From assembly GCA_035578905.1 (NCBI GenBank), contig JAQJVL010000254.1, positions 1 to 64,000 on the forward strand: a stretch of DNA of 64,000 nucleotides. The letters run 5' to 3'. The stretch comes from Stictocephala bisonia. Taxonomy: Eukaryota; Arthropoda; Insecta; Hemiptera; Membracidae. Shown here in pieces: positions 21,340 to 33,643 of this stretch. The translations under genes and the position numbers were made by a program. A model generated the notes under the pieces. That model ran no database searches. It saw nothing but the letters and a program-made list of their open reading frames with translations, and was not told where the DNA came from. The first letter of the stretch is position 1, and every line of letters starts with the position of its first letter.

Positions 21340-22560
21340 AAATTCCATAGTACGAAGCGTGCATTTAAAGTAAGTACCGTTTTGGAATTCCGCCCTTGTA
21401 GCACTGAGGTCGGTGATGGACACATGCACGCTGTGTATCAATATCTTTTGGCAAGCCACAGTCGCCGTTACAGATCTATTGGACAGTGTTTAGAGTTATT
21501 TATGAGTGTTTAAAGTGCTTCCTCCAATTGAAAATGCCGCCACTACTTTATATGTATCATGATAAGTTTTCGTAACCTTAAAGGCGTTAAAGCAGCCAAC
21601 ATATCTGTGATGAGATCTGTGATGTTTATGGAAAAGAAAACATAAGTAATGGGAGGTACGAAACTGGGTGAGAGCTTTTAAAGATGTTTATACGAATGTG
21701 CATGATGAGAAAAGAAGTGGACAACCTTCACTCATTACTGATGGCTTGATGCAAAACGTTTATAAAAAAGTTAGAGAAAACAGTCACTTTACAACTGCAT
21801 CATTATGTAGTGAGTGTCCTCAAATGTCAAGGAGTGTGATTTCTGAAACTGAACGTTTGAAGTAACCAGACTCAGTGGCGGCTACTCCATAAGAGCACAT
21901 GAGCATGTGAACCCCCTGTGAGATTTGAAAAAGAAAATGAACAACATTTAAAATTTTGGTTAAATTATTTACACATTGAAATTACAAAATATGTGATTTT
22001 AAATGTAAGAAAACTCAAAGAGGCGCCTTCAGCTAGCTTCCGCTAATCTCGCAGTACTGTCGCACAGTCCCGGTTGTGCTCCATAGCGTATATGCAAGGC
22101 CTAATCAGCTGTTCTGTCTGAAAGGCGGTGGTTGGGCCGTCTTGTAATAGAAGCCAGTGGTGCACACTTGCCGTGTGCTCCACTCCGACTTCTTTTAAAA
22201 TCTGTTGTTTGGTTAAGTATGGTTTTTAACTACGTTAAAATATCTTGTAAAATATTTTAAAATGCATGTTTAAGCGTATAATTTTTAGAACATTTTAATT
22301 GTGCACTTTTACTTGTGGGGTACTCCGTACACCCCAAAACCCCCGGTGTGTGAACCCCCACTTTACTAGGGCAAAAGCCGCCACTGACCAGACTTATGCT
22401 TACACTGGGTTTCCAACACTTTGGCGGAAAATCACAAAAACAAATGTTTAGCCAGTTCTCCCACATTCCTAGAACATAAGAATCGTAATGGTGACGATTT
22501 TTTAAAACCAAATTGTCACTGTGATAGATCTCACTATGAATGTCAGCTCTACTTTCACGC
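21340..22560 (+). pseudogene. mariner transposase remnant, interrupted by a hAT MITE
   Basis: Plus-strand frames recall irritans/mauritiana-type mariner transposases: ICDEICDVYGKEN and RAFKDVYTNVHDEKRSGQPS, then KKVRENSHFTTASLCSECPQ and MSRSVISETE up to 21865. Resuming after the 21873-22386 insertion: LCLHWVSNTLAENHKNKCLA, TFLEHKNRNGDDFLK and a CDRSHYE tail in place of the catalytic GDETWV..Y segment. Many shifts and the insertion make it dead. The upstream part (21360-21560) reappears inverted at 22565-22770. Confidence 0.6.
21873..22386. mobile_element. hAT-type MITE with perfect 8-bp target duplication
   Basis: Inverted ends CAGTGGCGGCT and AGCCGCCACTG, flanked by identical ACCAGACT at 21865-21872 and 22387-22394. 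It is 514 bases with no coding capacity. It interrupts the mariner frame, and removing it with one duplication rejoins the two mariner halves. Confidence 0.9.
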
Positions 22561-22564
22561 CCTG

Positions 22565-22770
22565 TGTTAAGAAACATACAAAGCACATACTTCACGGTCG
22601 TTGGCATTTTCAACCGCAGGAAGCATTTTAAACACTCATAAGCAACCTTAAACACTGTTGAACGGATCTGTAACATGGCTCTGGCTTGCCTACAGATAGT
22701 GGTACACAGCGTGCACGTGCAGAATGCCAACCACAGTGATACAACGGCGGGATTCCAAAATGGTACTCAC
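22565..22770 (-). repeat. inverted copy of mariner 5' segment
   Basis: The reverse complement of this stretch matches 21360-21560: both have the order CGCTGTGTA..., CAGTGTTTA..., TGAGTGTTTAAA.TGCTTCC and a GAAAATGCC start-codon region. The two copies face each other around the mariner remnant and MITE. A long minus-strand open frame over 22257-22730 is a by-product of this arrangement, not a gene. Confidence 0.7.
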
Positions 22771-22779
22771 TTTTAAAAC

Positions 22780-24495
22780 ATGCCTCGTATAATAGTAAAA
22801 ATTCAAATTATATATCTATACAAATGCTCAAAAATCTTTGGCCATTTAGGACTCTGAACATGGTTTTAATGAAAATTAACATTAATGTTCAAAGGTACAA
22901 ATGAGATAAATCCCTTGAATTGATAGTCTAGGCATTCTCTTAACCACGTGCCAGTTAACAAGGGCCTCCAGGCCTGTGTGTGAACCTTATTCAACAAGTG
23001 AAATACTGACTGTTAGCTCACATGGATTTTAAAACCATAATTTTGCAGTCACAAGCCGCAGCCAATAAGCTACCATACTGGTAATGGTGATAGATTAGAC
23101 TAACAAAGTTATAGAAGAAACTACCGAGGCCATATTTTACATTCCCTAGGTTAAAAAAACTATATCAGACAATTATAGAAAAGAAATTATTATATTATAA
23201 TCAACATTTGTATGATGCAAGCAACAATAATGTCTCTTCTAATACTCTCAATCTGGTAGACAGTTACTAAATGGTCCTTACATTACAATTGATCCCATAG
23301 CAAGGATCATTTTATTCCTTAAGTAACATTTACTAAAAATATAATCAAGATAAAGAATTCAGAGTTTATTAGTAGGAATTTTGTGGATTGCAATAGAAAA
23401 AATTACTTCACTAATTTAATTTAATTTTTAATTTTTTAAATTTGTATAATGAGTCACCACTAAACTTAGAGGAATTCCAATTTTACTTGTTATTGAGGTT
23501 TATTAAAAATGTTTGTAGAAATTAATTTTAAACAGATTATTTTGTTCATCTTGTGGCAATGTCCAAATTAAGAGAGTACGTTTATTAACATTGCAAGAGT
23601 GCATACTAACATTGTTATTTACATAATTTATCATTACTTAATAGGTCCATTATATGGAAGACAGATTAACTAGCTTTTTTTAGTTTTACCTTAACATACA
23701 ATATATAAATAAATCTTTACAATCCAAAATGTTGTAATACATTTACTTATTTAGAGAAATCATCTAATTTGATTTAATTTGCTATCGAAAATAAAAAAAA
23801 ACTTCTACACAAAAGCAACTCCTACGAGAAAGGATTTGAACATCACAAAGTGTTTATGATGGAATTTATATTAAATTGAAGATTTTAATAACAGTAAAAT
23901 TAAGAATCTGTATTATAATCAAGAACAGGCAGATGTATACAAAATATAAATAATTGCATGAAATGTTAAAAACAAAGTAAATTACAAAAAGCGATTGATT
24001 CAACATAAAATTCACACTCACACTGTGATTTATGACATTCAACAACTATTCACAGCTAACGAATCAGGTTCAAGGAGAGCTTTGCGCTCTCAGTTGCACT
24101 GAAGCAATTCCCTACTGAGTAATATACCTATTAGTAATTAATTAATGGGGGCCTGAGTGCCTCATTAATAGTTAAAAAACCTATTAGCATAGGTTTTGTT
24201 TATGGAAACAAGCTAAAGATTACAACATTCTGTATAACATGAAAAAAGAAAGTTCTAAAATTAGGTCTCATGGCCTAATATGCACTGTAACAGTGTTAAA
24301 AAAGCCAGACTAATGATATACAGTATATATATGTATATAAAACTTTTAATAAGATAAGAATATATCCTTGTAGACTCCTTACAAGCATTTGACATAATTT
24401 TAAAGTTGCATACTGAGCATTTAAGTCCAGATCTGTTTGACTGAAAAATTCCACTGATATATTTTATACTTTTGCTCTACAGATTTACGCTTGTT
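22780..24495. other. ppk intron 1, 3' part, nothing firmly recognised
   Basis: AT-rich intron DNA before exon 2. No coding motif was seen. A balanced stretch at 22930-23100 might be an old retroposon but shows no clear promoter boxes. Confidence 0.5.
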
Positions 24496-24501
24496 TGACA
24501 G

Positions 24502-24705
24502 GATATTTTGGGTATTTGCATTTGTGATGGCCTTCTGGACTGCAACCTACTTCATCTCCAACCTGTACTACAAGTGGACCACCAATCCCGTCATAATGAG
24601 TCTCTCACCCACCCCAACCCCCCTTACATCAATCCCTTTCCCCGCTATTACCATATGTAATATGAACAATGCCAAAAAATCTATTGCAGAGGAAATTCTG
24701 AGAGG
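24502..24705 (+). CDS. pickpocket-type channel 1, exon 2 (first membrane segment)
   Basis: Two AGs are near the 5' border: one at 24481-24482 and one at 24500-24501. Only the second keeps the frame of exon 1 (AG|G, Arg67), giving ERIFWVFAFVMAFWTATYFI, which parallels ERLFWVISFMLAC in the second ppk gene. It encodes TM1 (about residues 68-92), then YYKW and the extracellular FPAITICNMNNAKKS motif (residues about 113-128) seen just after TM1 throughout the family. The donor is GG|GTGAGT, phase 2; the exon is 204 bases, the same as its counterpart at 63742-63945. Confidence 0.9.
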
Positions 24706-24709
24706 GTGA

Positions 24710-26170
24710 GTGAAAGTTTAGCTTAGTACTGTAGGAAATTGATGATCTTTAGAGTGTGGAAATTAAAGAGACAAACAGTGGGTAAAAACTGTTTGTATAG
24801 AACATTATGTATTTAAAAATACAAAAGACTTTTAATTGTATACTCAAATATTAATTAAGTAGAATTTCGTGAATACCAAGATATAGTAGATAAAATTATA
24901 GAAAATACACTTTTTAAGTGTAAGAAGTTTAAAGGATAAAAATTTCATCTTATTTTCTAAATCAGTTCCAAAAACCACTCAATTTCATACAAATCTTAAA
25001 CTAAAGTTGACATACAAACAAAAGATATTAAATGTTGACACTGACCAATTGTTTGTGTCTTTTAAGGCTAATATGACAGGTTATAGTTTAGTGGATAACC
25101 TCCTTTAATATGGTTATTGGTTGAAAACATACTCTCATTTATAATAACCAAGTGGCAGCAATGGCAAATTTTTATTATGGAGTCCAAACTACATCATGTA
25201 TGTCTCACGCTAAAACTTTCAGTTATGAAGCTTGATTACAATACAATATCACAAAGATAACTCTACTACAATAGACAATAAAGACCAGAATGAATTTGAT
25301 AAATTTTACTTTTTAAAATCATAAAATTAAAACAAAACACTTATAATAATTAATAAACTCTTATCTTTATAATTAATGCATAATTTTCAAGAAATGTAAA
25401 TGAGTAAAGCAGGGCGGGCAGTGAGAGTGGATCACTCTTGCTCCCAATCAAGAGTATGTTTTACATATTATCATATGAGAGGCTGCACTCTGCTCCGGAT
25501 CCCCTCAATCCAGGCTTCTCTGAGGGGCGGCCAGTTGGGGAGGGGAGGTTAGCGTCTGAGACTCGCTCTTCTATCCCAAGTATGGTTTATAAATGCAATT
25601 TTTGTTGCTAAACATTGTACTATTGTAACTTTATGACTGTTTAATTTTATTGGTAAGCCTTACATACATTAGCACTAAATAAGCAATATTAAATTTTGTT
25701 CAAGCCAATACAAATTTATATCTTTTTGTACCTTTTCAAACTATTTCTAGAAAAATGTCTTCCTATCTGACTATGTTTTTAAAACACTTTTTAATTACTG
25801 AAAGTATTATATAATTATAAAATATGCTATTTTTTGGTAGATATAAATGTATATCTACCATTTATCTGTTTATGAATGTATTACTGTTCAATTTTGTTGA
25901 TAAGCTTTGGTCTGATGGAATCTAAATGAGTAATTATTCATTTTTATTTCAGTTTAAAAATATGATTGTTTCTCTATTGAGATTATTTAATAGTTTTGTT
26001 CCTAACTGTCAATTTTTTCAAAGTCAATAAATAAAGAAACACGTTTGTTTTGTTGTTTACTATTTGAGGAATAATAAGACAAAAATTTCCTTTGGTACAA
26101 AAATTTGATTTAAATGGTGGTGGATACCATAAACATAATAATAGCCATCCTTAAAAGTAAAAATAATATG
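24710..26170. other. ppk intron 2, 5' part, no gene; one hairpin
   Basis: AT-rich intron. A perfect hairpin, TGGTAGATATA and its complement around AATG, lies at 25835-25860. A GC-richer patch at 25405-25580 has no recognised family. Confidence 0.5.
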
Positions 26171-26174
26171 CTTA

Positions 26175-26330
26175 CTAGACTGAAATATGAAAGATTTCGT
26201 CCTCTTTAAGCAAGTTTGAAAACAAACTAGTAAACTCCCCAAATTCATCATATTTTAAGTTAATTTCATGAACCCATAATCTAGGTTCATGTTTACTGAA
26301 TTTATGGCATGCAACAACTTTTATTACATC
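26175..26330 (-). pseudogene. PIF/Harbinger transposase N-terminal fragment
   Basis: The minus strand reads PRLWVHEINLKYDEFGEFTS and LFSNLLKEDEIFHI, the conserved N-terminal block (WVHPINxxRxxxGEFHHLxxxLLxDEExFF) of insect HARBI1-like transposases. It is short and out of any larger frame; the DDE core is absent. It sits in ppk intron 2. Confidence 0.6.
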
Positions 26331-26540
26331 TTCTTCAGATTTCCAACTGTCCATGGTTTCCGATACAATGATCAGTGTGAAGAACAATTGACCACTGACC
26401 GCCAAGAAGGTTGTTCAACTTGAGGTTTTGACTCATAGAAGGGCGGTTTGGCCTGGAATAGTACACGGGTAAAGGTCTGAGAGGAGTGGCCCAGGGCGGT
26501 CTGCTCAAAGTGCTTACACAACATCATTTTTATATTGCAG

Positions 26541-26673
26541 GGCTAACAAGGATGAACCCAATGTAAGGCGTAAGTTACTCAACGACTTGTGCAAGTTTGA
26601 ACAAGAAGAGATAGATGGAGTTTTGTTCAATCATACTGTTGAGTGGAACAGTTATCTTAGCTTCATGATTAAT
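26541..26673 (+). CDS. pickpocket-type channel 1, exon 3
   Basis: Acceptor TATATTGCAG; the first base completes GG|G (Gly135). Coding ANKDEPNVRRKLLNDLCKFE and SYLSFMIN (to residue 179) covers the finger-region start of the extracellular domain. It ends AAT|GTAAGT, phase 0. The N-glycosylation sequon FNHT is present. Confidence 0.85.
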
Positions 26674-27499
26674 GTAAGTTTAAAATGTATTAAAGCACAT
26701 ATATAGAATATACCACCTATCTCGTGATTAATTACATGCTGTTACAAATGCTGTATTAAATGGTGTTTGAATTTTACTGTTAAATCATTTAATCAGATTA
26801 TAAAATTTACTTTTCTTTGTTAAAGAGACACATGAACACCAATAATATATGAAACAGTCAGCAGTCTAGTTTGATTAAGTTGGTTCAAGCCAAGTAACTG
26901 ATTTGCAAATTTCACCCTTCTTGCATGTTATGTAAATTTGCATTAAATTCATGCTCAAACATAGGTACATATTACGATTTGAGAAAGCGTTCTGATTTTT
27001 AACTGTTACATTTATAAAGCTACCTTCAGTAGTTAAAGATTGATTATTGTTAGAATAAAATATTGGTTTTAGTTTCATATTCTTTTCAAACTGTAGCCTA
27101 TATCCATAGCTGAAGTGTTTCACTATTATTTTATTTTTGATTTGGACTCAAATCTTTTGATATGAATTGCTAACATATTTTTACTGTCCCTATGTTATTG
27201 GGTTTATATCCTGTGGCAAGGAAATAACATGAAGTAATCTACAATCAACATGAATTTCATTTATACTTACATTACGTTCATGTTCAACCATGCAGATTGT
27301 GTCATTTCCTTTAGTTAAAAGATAAAGGTTGTCTTATTTTACCAGGTGTGAAGTTAGGGCAACAAAGCCTTCTCTAACACTTAATCTGGAGACCACAGCT
27401 TAAGAGTGACTTACGAACCACCACCAGTGATCGGGCAGGCGGGCTGTATGCAAGGACGGGATCGTTCAGACGGTCATCTAGTTACCTACGTAAAACTAA

Positions 27500-27900
27500 T
27501 ATCAGCCTTTTCAGACCCCCTCCTCCCCCGTGTAACGAACCTGTAACGGTAATATTACGCCCCCCCCCAAAATTACGTAATGCTGTCAGCAAACCACTCT
27601 CTCATTAATCTTTTTCATCCACTTTTAAGCATATTTTTATTTGTAATGAAGTCATTGTATAGAGTATAGACTGTTCCGTTTTTTTCTAATGGGAGCAGAA
27701 TATATTACTAACTTAAAAAAAAATCATCTACTTTGAATAAAAACAATCTGATTTTGTGAATGAATTCAAACAAATTGTTGTGGTTTAATATTTACGTGAC
27801 GCTACGTAGAACCCTCCCAACCTCCCCCATAACGGTGCAAAACGCTGCCAAAACCCCCCTCCCTCCTTTAGGTGTAACATAGTTTAGGGATGGCCCCCTA
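27500..27900. repeat. C-rich interspersed repeat in ppk intron 3
   Basis: The stretch holds several TAACG/ACGTAA words next to C9 and C6-C7 runs and ends AGGTGTAACATAGTTTAGGG. This style of low-complexity, TAACG-bearing, C/G-run repeat is frequent in insect genomes as MITE-like copies. Borders and inverted ends were not established. Confidence 0.35.
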
Positions 27901-28346
27901 TCCAAGGGACAGCAACGCTCAATGTTGCTTGACTCTGTTGGTGACAGATAGGAAGCTAATTATGTCAATTTATAGATGAATGGACAATAAAAATGCTGTG
28001 TACTTTATAGCTTTTAATGACTTCCGCATTGTCTTAACATGACTCCCGCACCCCAGGAAAGACCTTCATGACTACCCAGGTCAGTTTTGTGGGTTAACGA
28101 GATCAACAAGTGATTACTCAGCTTTAAACAAAGTTGTAAAATACTATTTTACTTCATTGTATTAGAACATAATGTGTTTCCTATAAGACAATAATAATTA
28201 ATTACTGACACAAACATCAAGACAGTTTAATAACTTATTCCTTTTTTTTACTGAACCAATACCATACTTTTTCTTTCAGATCAGTATGGTTTAGGTTCAG
28301 AAAGGTTAGGAGGTCTCTATTTTACTAAACATGTAATTGTTACAAG

Positions 28347-28495
28347 GTGTCTCAGCCCTGCCACGAGATGATGGCTGCCTGTTTCTGGCACAGTGAGCAA
28401 CGTAGTTGTAAAGACCTGTTTAATACAGCCCTCACGGACGAAGGTGTTTGCTGCACCTTCAACAGGGTCAAGAGGGACTATTTATTTCACTACAT
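28347..28495 (+). CDS. pickpocket-type channel 1, exon 4
   Basis: It follows TGTTACAAG and reads VSQPCHEMMAACFWHSEQRS (from residue 180), then ALTDEGVCCTFNRVKRDY. QPCxEM...C.W and DEG.CC.FN are hallmark cysteine motifs of the PPK extracellular domain. The donor AT|GTATGC leaves two bases (phase 2). Phase 0 entry matches exon 3. Confidence 0.9.
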
Positions 28496-28834
28496 GTATG
28501 CATTTTTTTCTAGAACTATACTTCAGTTGTACATAAGCACGTTAATGGCTCAGAAGGCCACTTAACAAACAAGCATTTATATTTGTTGCATAATCAATCA
28601 AAATTTATTTTATTTATCATAATTAATATATAAAATGTTTTGAAATTTATCACTTTTCAATTAGTGATACAATAAAATATGCAAATTCGGAAAAAAAATA
28701 AATTAAGACCCAGCACTTTGATATCACGTATCCTCACCATATACAGGAATCGAGTAAATAATTATTTACATAGTACGTCTATAGTACAATTTTTTTTAAA
28801 TGTTTGTAAAAAACATGAATATACAATATGCAAA

Positions 28835-30297
28835 TTCTACAATGTTCTAAACAAACCAATGTCTTAATGCCTGCATGGTGGCTCAGGTTAGACTCACCAA
28901 CTGTTAATTCTACAATGTTCTAAACAAACCAATGTCTTAATGCCTGCATGGTGGCTCAGGTTAGACTCACCAACTGTTAATTCTACAATGTTCTAAACAA
29001 ACCAATGTCTTAATGCCTGCACGGTGGCTCAGGTTAGACTCACCAACTGTTAATTCTACAATGTTCTAAACAAACCAATGTCTTAATGCCTGCATGGTGG
29101 CTCAGGTTAGACTCACCAACTGTTAATTCTACAATGTTCTAAACAAACCAATGTCTTAATGCCTGCACGGTGGCTCAGGTTAGACTCACCAACTGTTAAT
29201 TCTACAATGTTCTAAACAAACCAATGTCTTAATGCCTGCACGGTGGCTCAGGTTAGACTCACCAACTGTTAATTCTACAATGTTCTAAACAAACCAATGT
29301 CTTAATGCCTGCACGGTGGCTCAGGTTAGACTCACCAACTGTTAATTCTACAATGTTCTAAACAAACCAATGTCTTAATGCCTGCATGGTGGCTCAGGTT
29401 AGACTCACCAACTGTTAATTCTACAATGTTCTAAACAAACCAATGTCTTAATGCCTGCACGGTGGCTCAGGTTAGACTCACCAACTGTTAATTCTACAAT
29501 GTTCTAAACAAACCAATGTCTTAATGCCTGCACGGTGGCTCAGGTTAGACTCACCAACTGTTAATTCTACAATGTTCTAAACAAACCAATGTCTTAATGC
29601 CTGCATGGTGGCTCAGGTTAGACTCACCAACTGTTAATTCTACAATGTTCTAAACTAACCAATGTCTTAATGCCTGCATGGTGGCTCAGGTTAGACTCAC
29701 CAACTGTTAATTCTACAATGTTCTAAACAAACCAATGTCTTAATGCCTGCATGGTGGCTCAGGTTAGACTCACCAACTGTTAATTCTACAATGTTCTAAA
29801 CAAACCAATGTCTTAATGCCTGCATGGTGGCTCAGGTTAGACTCACCAACTGTTAATTCTACAATGTTCTAAACAAACCAATGTCTTAATGCCTGCACGG
29901 TGGCTCAGGTTAGACTCACCAACTGTTAATTCTACAATGTTCTAAACAAACCAATGTCTTAATGCCTGCACGGTGGCTCAGGTTAGACTCACCAACTGTT
30001 AATTCTACAATGTTCTAAACAAACCAATGTCTTAATGCCTGCATGGTGGCTCAGGTTAGACTCACCAACTGTTAATTCTACAATGTTCTAAACTAACCAA
30101 TGTCTTAATGCCTGCATGGTGGCTCAGGTTAGACTCACCAACTGTTAATTCTACAATGTTCTAAACAAACAAATGTCTTAATGCCTGCATGGTGGCTCAG
30201 GTTAGACTCACCAACTGTTAATTCTACAATGTTCTAAACAAACCAATGTCTTAATGCCTGCTCGGTGGCTCAGGTTGGACTCACCAACTGTTAATTC
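28835..30297 (+). repeat. 73-bp tandem array, 20 copies
   Basis: Twenty head-to-tail copies of a 73-base unit beginning TTCTACAATGTTCTAAACAA and ending CACCAACTGTTAA lie in ppk intron 4. Copies are nearly identical; the main variable base gives GCATGG or GCACGG. Copies 12 and 18 share CTAACC for CAAACC. The variant order of copies 9-13 (C, C, T, T with CTAACC, T) is repeated in copies 15-19, indicating duplication of a six-copy block. The last copy (GCTCGG, GGTTGGACTC) is the most diverged, as usual at an array edge. No spacers are present, so it is not CRISPR-like. Confidence 0.97.
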
Positions 30298-30840
30298 AGT
30301 TAGTATTTCACTCATTGAAACATCGCACAGAGACCTGCAGGCCCATGTAAACTGACAAGTGAAGTCACTTTGTACCTACTTTATTTACCTATATAATCCA
30401 TTCAAACATCACAAAAAATGACTTCAGGTACGCATAAATTTACTATACAATAAAAACAAATTTGGATTTATTTTTTATCTTAGAGGATAATCTTAAAATA
30501 ATAATATGCAATAGCTTTATTTATTAAGCAATGATATTACTAAAAAACTTATATACTGACAACTTATATTTATGAACATAATATAAATTTATATTAAAAA
30601 CCATCACAAGAAATATTGATATTTTATAAATTCTTAGTATACAAACAATTATGAAGAAGATAACTAAACTGAACAATAACTTGCAACAAATACAGAATAA
30701 CTTCTATGCAGGAACTGAGGATATATTTAGTTTTGGTTTTGAAGAAAGCATGAGAGACAATAACAGCTGCAGGCAGACAAAAAAGCCCTCCTTCACTTAA
30801 TGTAGGCAAACACAAAATTAACTCATTCAATAATTAATTG

Positions 30841-31112
30841 GTCGGTAGCGTAGTTGGTTCAATCCCAGCTTCATGTGCTAAAGGTTCTCAGTTCGATGCC
30901 AATCAGAGTCAATACATTTTGAGAAGGATCAGCTGATAATCACCGGCTGTTCATTTGTCATTGGGCTGTTAATTAATGACACTTTCTAAGGAATAAGTCG
31001 GCCTTAGTTTGTAACAATGACTACATTCGCTCATCTACACTCATTTGAAATCCATATTCGCCCATATCTTGACGATCGGCGTCTTACGAGTAAATAAAAA
31101 AAAATAAATAAA
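30841..31112 (+). repeat. tRNA-derived SINE, near full length
   Basis: The head has a pol III A box (TAGCGTAGTTGG at 30846-30857) and a B-box-like AGTTCGATGCC about 35 bases on. A body follows with GAGAAGGATCAGCTGATAA, then the tail CATATCTTGACGATCGGCGT and an A/T-rich end. Copies or parts: 12815-12925, 39285-39475, 59352-59632 (minus), 60065-60505 (minus, different head), 62940-63190. In ppk intron 4. Confidence 0.8.
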
Positions 31113-31114
31113 TT

Positions 31115-32185
31115 AAAATATATCATAAAACACTATGCAATTTAGTGATATTTTTCATGAACAATTGGTTTTACTATTCATATACAAAGTTATATTTCAA
31201 TATAAAGTATTCATATCCAGCATTATGGGCAACGTTTCCTGTTCAGATATATCCATCAACAGTGTACAGTCAATAGGCAACATAGTTTATTACTGCACCC
31301 TGCTAAACAATGCATGACAATTATAACTTTTTAAAAATTAAAAAAATTATCTTGCAATTTAAAAATGTAGTAGGATCTCCAAATAGTTGCAGGGGGTAAA
31401 ATGAATTTTGATGACAGTGTGAAAAATTAGAATAACTTAATATTACATAAATTGAGACAATTAGATAGAAATATTGATGATCAGAGACACTATTATGTAA
31501 TACATAGCTACGAATGAATAAAAGACAGACTGATTATATTATTTGTGAATTTCTTAGTTCTGTTAATCATTTTTATGATGGAATACTCAAAATACAAAAT
31601 AGACGTTTTAATTTGATTATCTACCGATTCTATAAAGACACTTATCTTAATAAAGGACTATTTTAAGACCTACAATAAAGAAACCAAGAAATTTATTTAA
31701 AACCAGTACACTAAAAACAGAAATGTTTAGTATTTTTAAAGCATTTCCCTTGAACAACCAAAAATACAAACAGTACCTAAAATTGAAGAAAATACAAAAT
31801 AACGTTTTAAATGTTGACAATGCTTTATGAATTATTTTTCTAAGGAAACTTTACAGTTTTCTATCATTTAATATGTTATGATGTTATTAACCCTTGATTA
31901 CACAAGATACATCTACAATATATATCTCATCTAATATGTATTAATACTTGTGCCAGTAATGTGATTAGTTTGTGAGGTCCTCCACAACAGATGATTTAAA
32001 CAGCATTATATCAGCTACTAGTTAACACTAGCGCTATACTTGTGCAGCCAAAAACCGCTGATAATATGAAACTCAAAATTTAATATTGGATGAGAAATCT
32101 ACAGTAAGTGTGTGAATAAAATCAATGCAACAACACTCCACTAATACTGTACCTATTACAGGGATTTTTTTATATTAATTCTCTA
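31115..32185. other. ppk intron 4, 3' part, nothing recognised
   Basis: Very AT-rich, with no motif-bearing frame and no repeat borders seen. Confidence 0.5.
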
Positions 32186-32191
32186 TTTTAG

Positions 32192-32393
32192 CACTGACAT
32201 CCCAGAGCTCAATGTGACATATCCCTTTGACTCAGTTAACTGGACTCCAGAGATAGGTTACCCAGATACCGTTCAAGTAGATGACATGCCATGGCGCCCC
32301 TGGGGCCCAGGTAGCCATCTTGGATTGACAGTTGTACTAGATGCTAATCTCAATGAATACTTTTGCTCATCAGAGGTCAGCATTGGTTTTAAG
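32192..32393 (+). CDS. pickpocket-type channel 1, exon 5
   Basis: Acceptor CTATTTTAG; C completes AT|C (Ile229). It encodes TDIPELNVTYPFDSVNWTPE (two sequon-like sites), WRPWGPGSHLGLTVVLDANL and NEYFCSS. GLTxVLDxxxxEYFCSS is one of the most conserved PPK blocks. It ends AAG|GTAATA, phase 0 (residue 296). Confidence 0.92.
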
Positions 32394-33430
32394 GTAATAC
32401 AACATAATTAAATGACTGTAATTAATTATTCGTGTGATTTATTTTTTAATATACAAAAAATACGTTTTATTTATATTGTCATGGTAACCAATGTTTAGTT
32501 GAGTCACAGTATAATATAAACATACACTAGCGAAGCTTAGCCGTTTTACTAGCAACCAAGAGATGATAGTGAATCTTGTGGTGAGATAGCAAATAACTGG
32601 TGCAGTAATCAGCTGTTGTGGAACACATGATTGTTGCTTAAGTTATAAGTGACTTAAGAGACTCAAAAAGACCAAATTAATATAAGTCTGTAACACTACC
32701 ACTACAAGTGCTGGAATCAAGTCGGTTGAATTTTCACCAGAGTAAGCTTTGCTACCGTGTATATTAAACTGTGATTGAGTAGTATAGAAATTCAGCTTGA
32801 TGAATGTTGACATTTTTGATAACTTTTTTGTGATTTAATTCAAATTTTAATGGATCATTACACAAAGATTTAAGTTGCCTGAAATTACATTATTTTAAAT
32901 ACATAATAAATCAATTACTGATACAATTAAAATAAACATTAGGATTATAAATGGCAATTATTAGAAAATTGATTTGAATATGAAAATATACATTTTTCTC
33001 ACGTTATTCTAACACAATTCTTTTTTACTTTATACAAAATACATTTACTTTACTTACTTAGAACATTTTAATTTTGATATGTATGTAAATTAATCTTTCC
33101 TTGAATATAAATATTATAATCAAATTAGTTAATTTAATTGTGCAATAGTACAATTCATTCATATTTAATTCATAGTTTAAATAATGTAGTTTGTTTGAAA
33201 AATATTTTCTATGGATAATTACAAGCCAATTTACTGTTGTAGACATTTCATATTTTACTTCTTTTTCTACTTTTTATAATGGTCTATTTATTTATTTCTC
33301 ATTATATAAATTTTCGAAATATTAGCTTAATCAGAAGCATTGTTTGTATTTACACTTCTCTACAACTAATCTATACCATCTTAAATTATATTAACTCTTT
33401 TAGCATGGAACATGCTTTAGTCTTGACCTA
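32394..33430. other. ppk intron 5, 5' part, nothing recognised
   Basis: AT-rich DNA; short open frames here are low-complexity (Ile/Lys/Tyr) and not supported. Confidence 0.5.
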
Positions 33431-33443
33431 ACTGTCTGAAAAC

Positions 33444-33468
33444 GTTACGCGGGAGGGTGACGCGTAAC
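33444..33468. repeat. GTTACGCG hairpin
   Basis: GTTACGCG (33444-33451) and CGCGTAAC (33461-33468) are perfect complements around GGAGGGTGA. It stands about 175 bases before the basic reading frame at 33644. Confidence 0.75.
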
Positions 33469-33643
33469 CATGAAAACACAATGACATATCAGTGTTGACT
33501 TCAATAATGATTTTATTTGCAAGCGTTGATCAAAGTACATCTTTAGTTTCCATGACAACTCTTGTTAAAAATATACAAAATTAAGTCCTAATTAGAGAAT
33601 CCAGTCCTCATTTACATATCAGTCTACCTCCAGCCGTCCACCG

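Noticed and set aside
22257..22730. 157-codon minus-strand frame
   Set aside because: It spans the end of a MITE, the antisense of a mariner remnant and an inverted mariner segment; no protein-family match of its own.
24483..24705. Alternative acceptor for ppk 1 exon 2 at the first AG (24481-24482)
   Set aside because: It would read into a stop (GTT TGA) in the phase set by exon 1; the AG at 24500-24501 keeps the frame and matches the paralogue.
28835..30297. CRISPR-like repeat array
   Set aside because: The copies are contiguous 73-bp units with no variable spacers and lie in an intron of a eukaryotic gene; it is a tandem satellite-type array.
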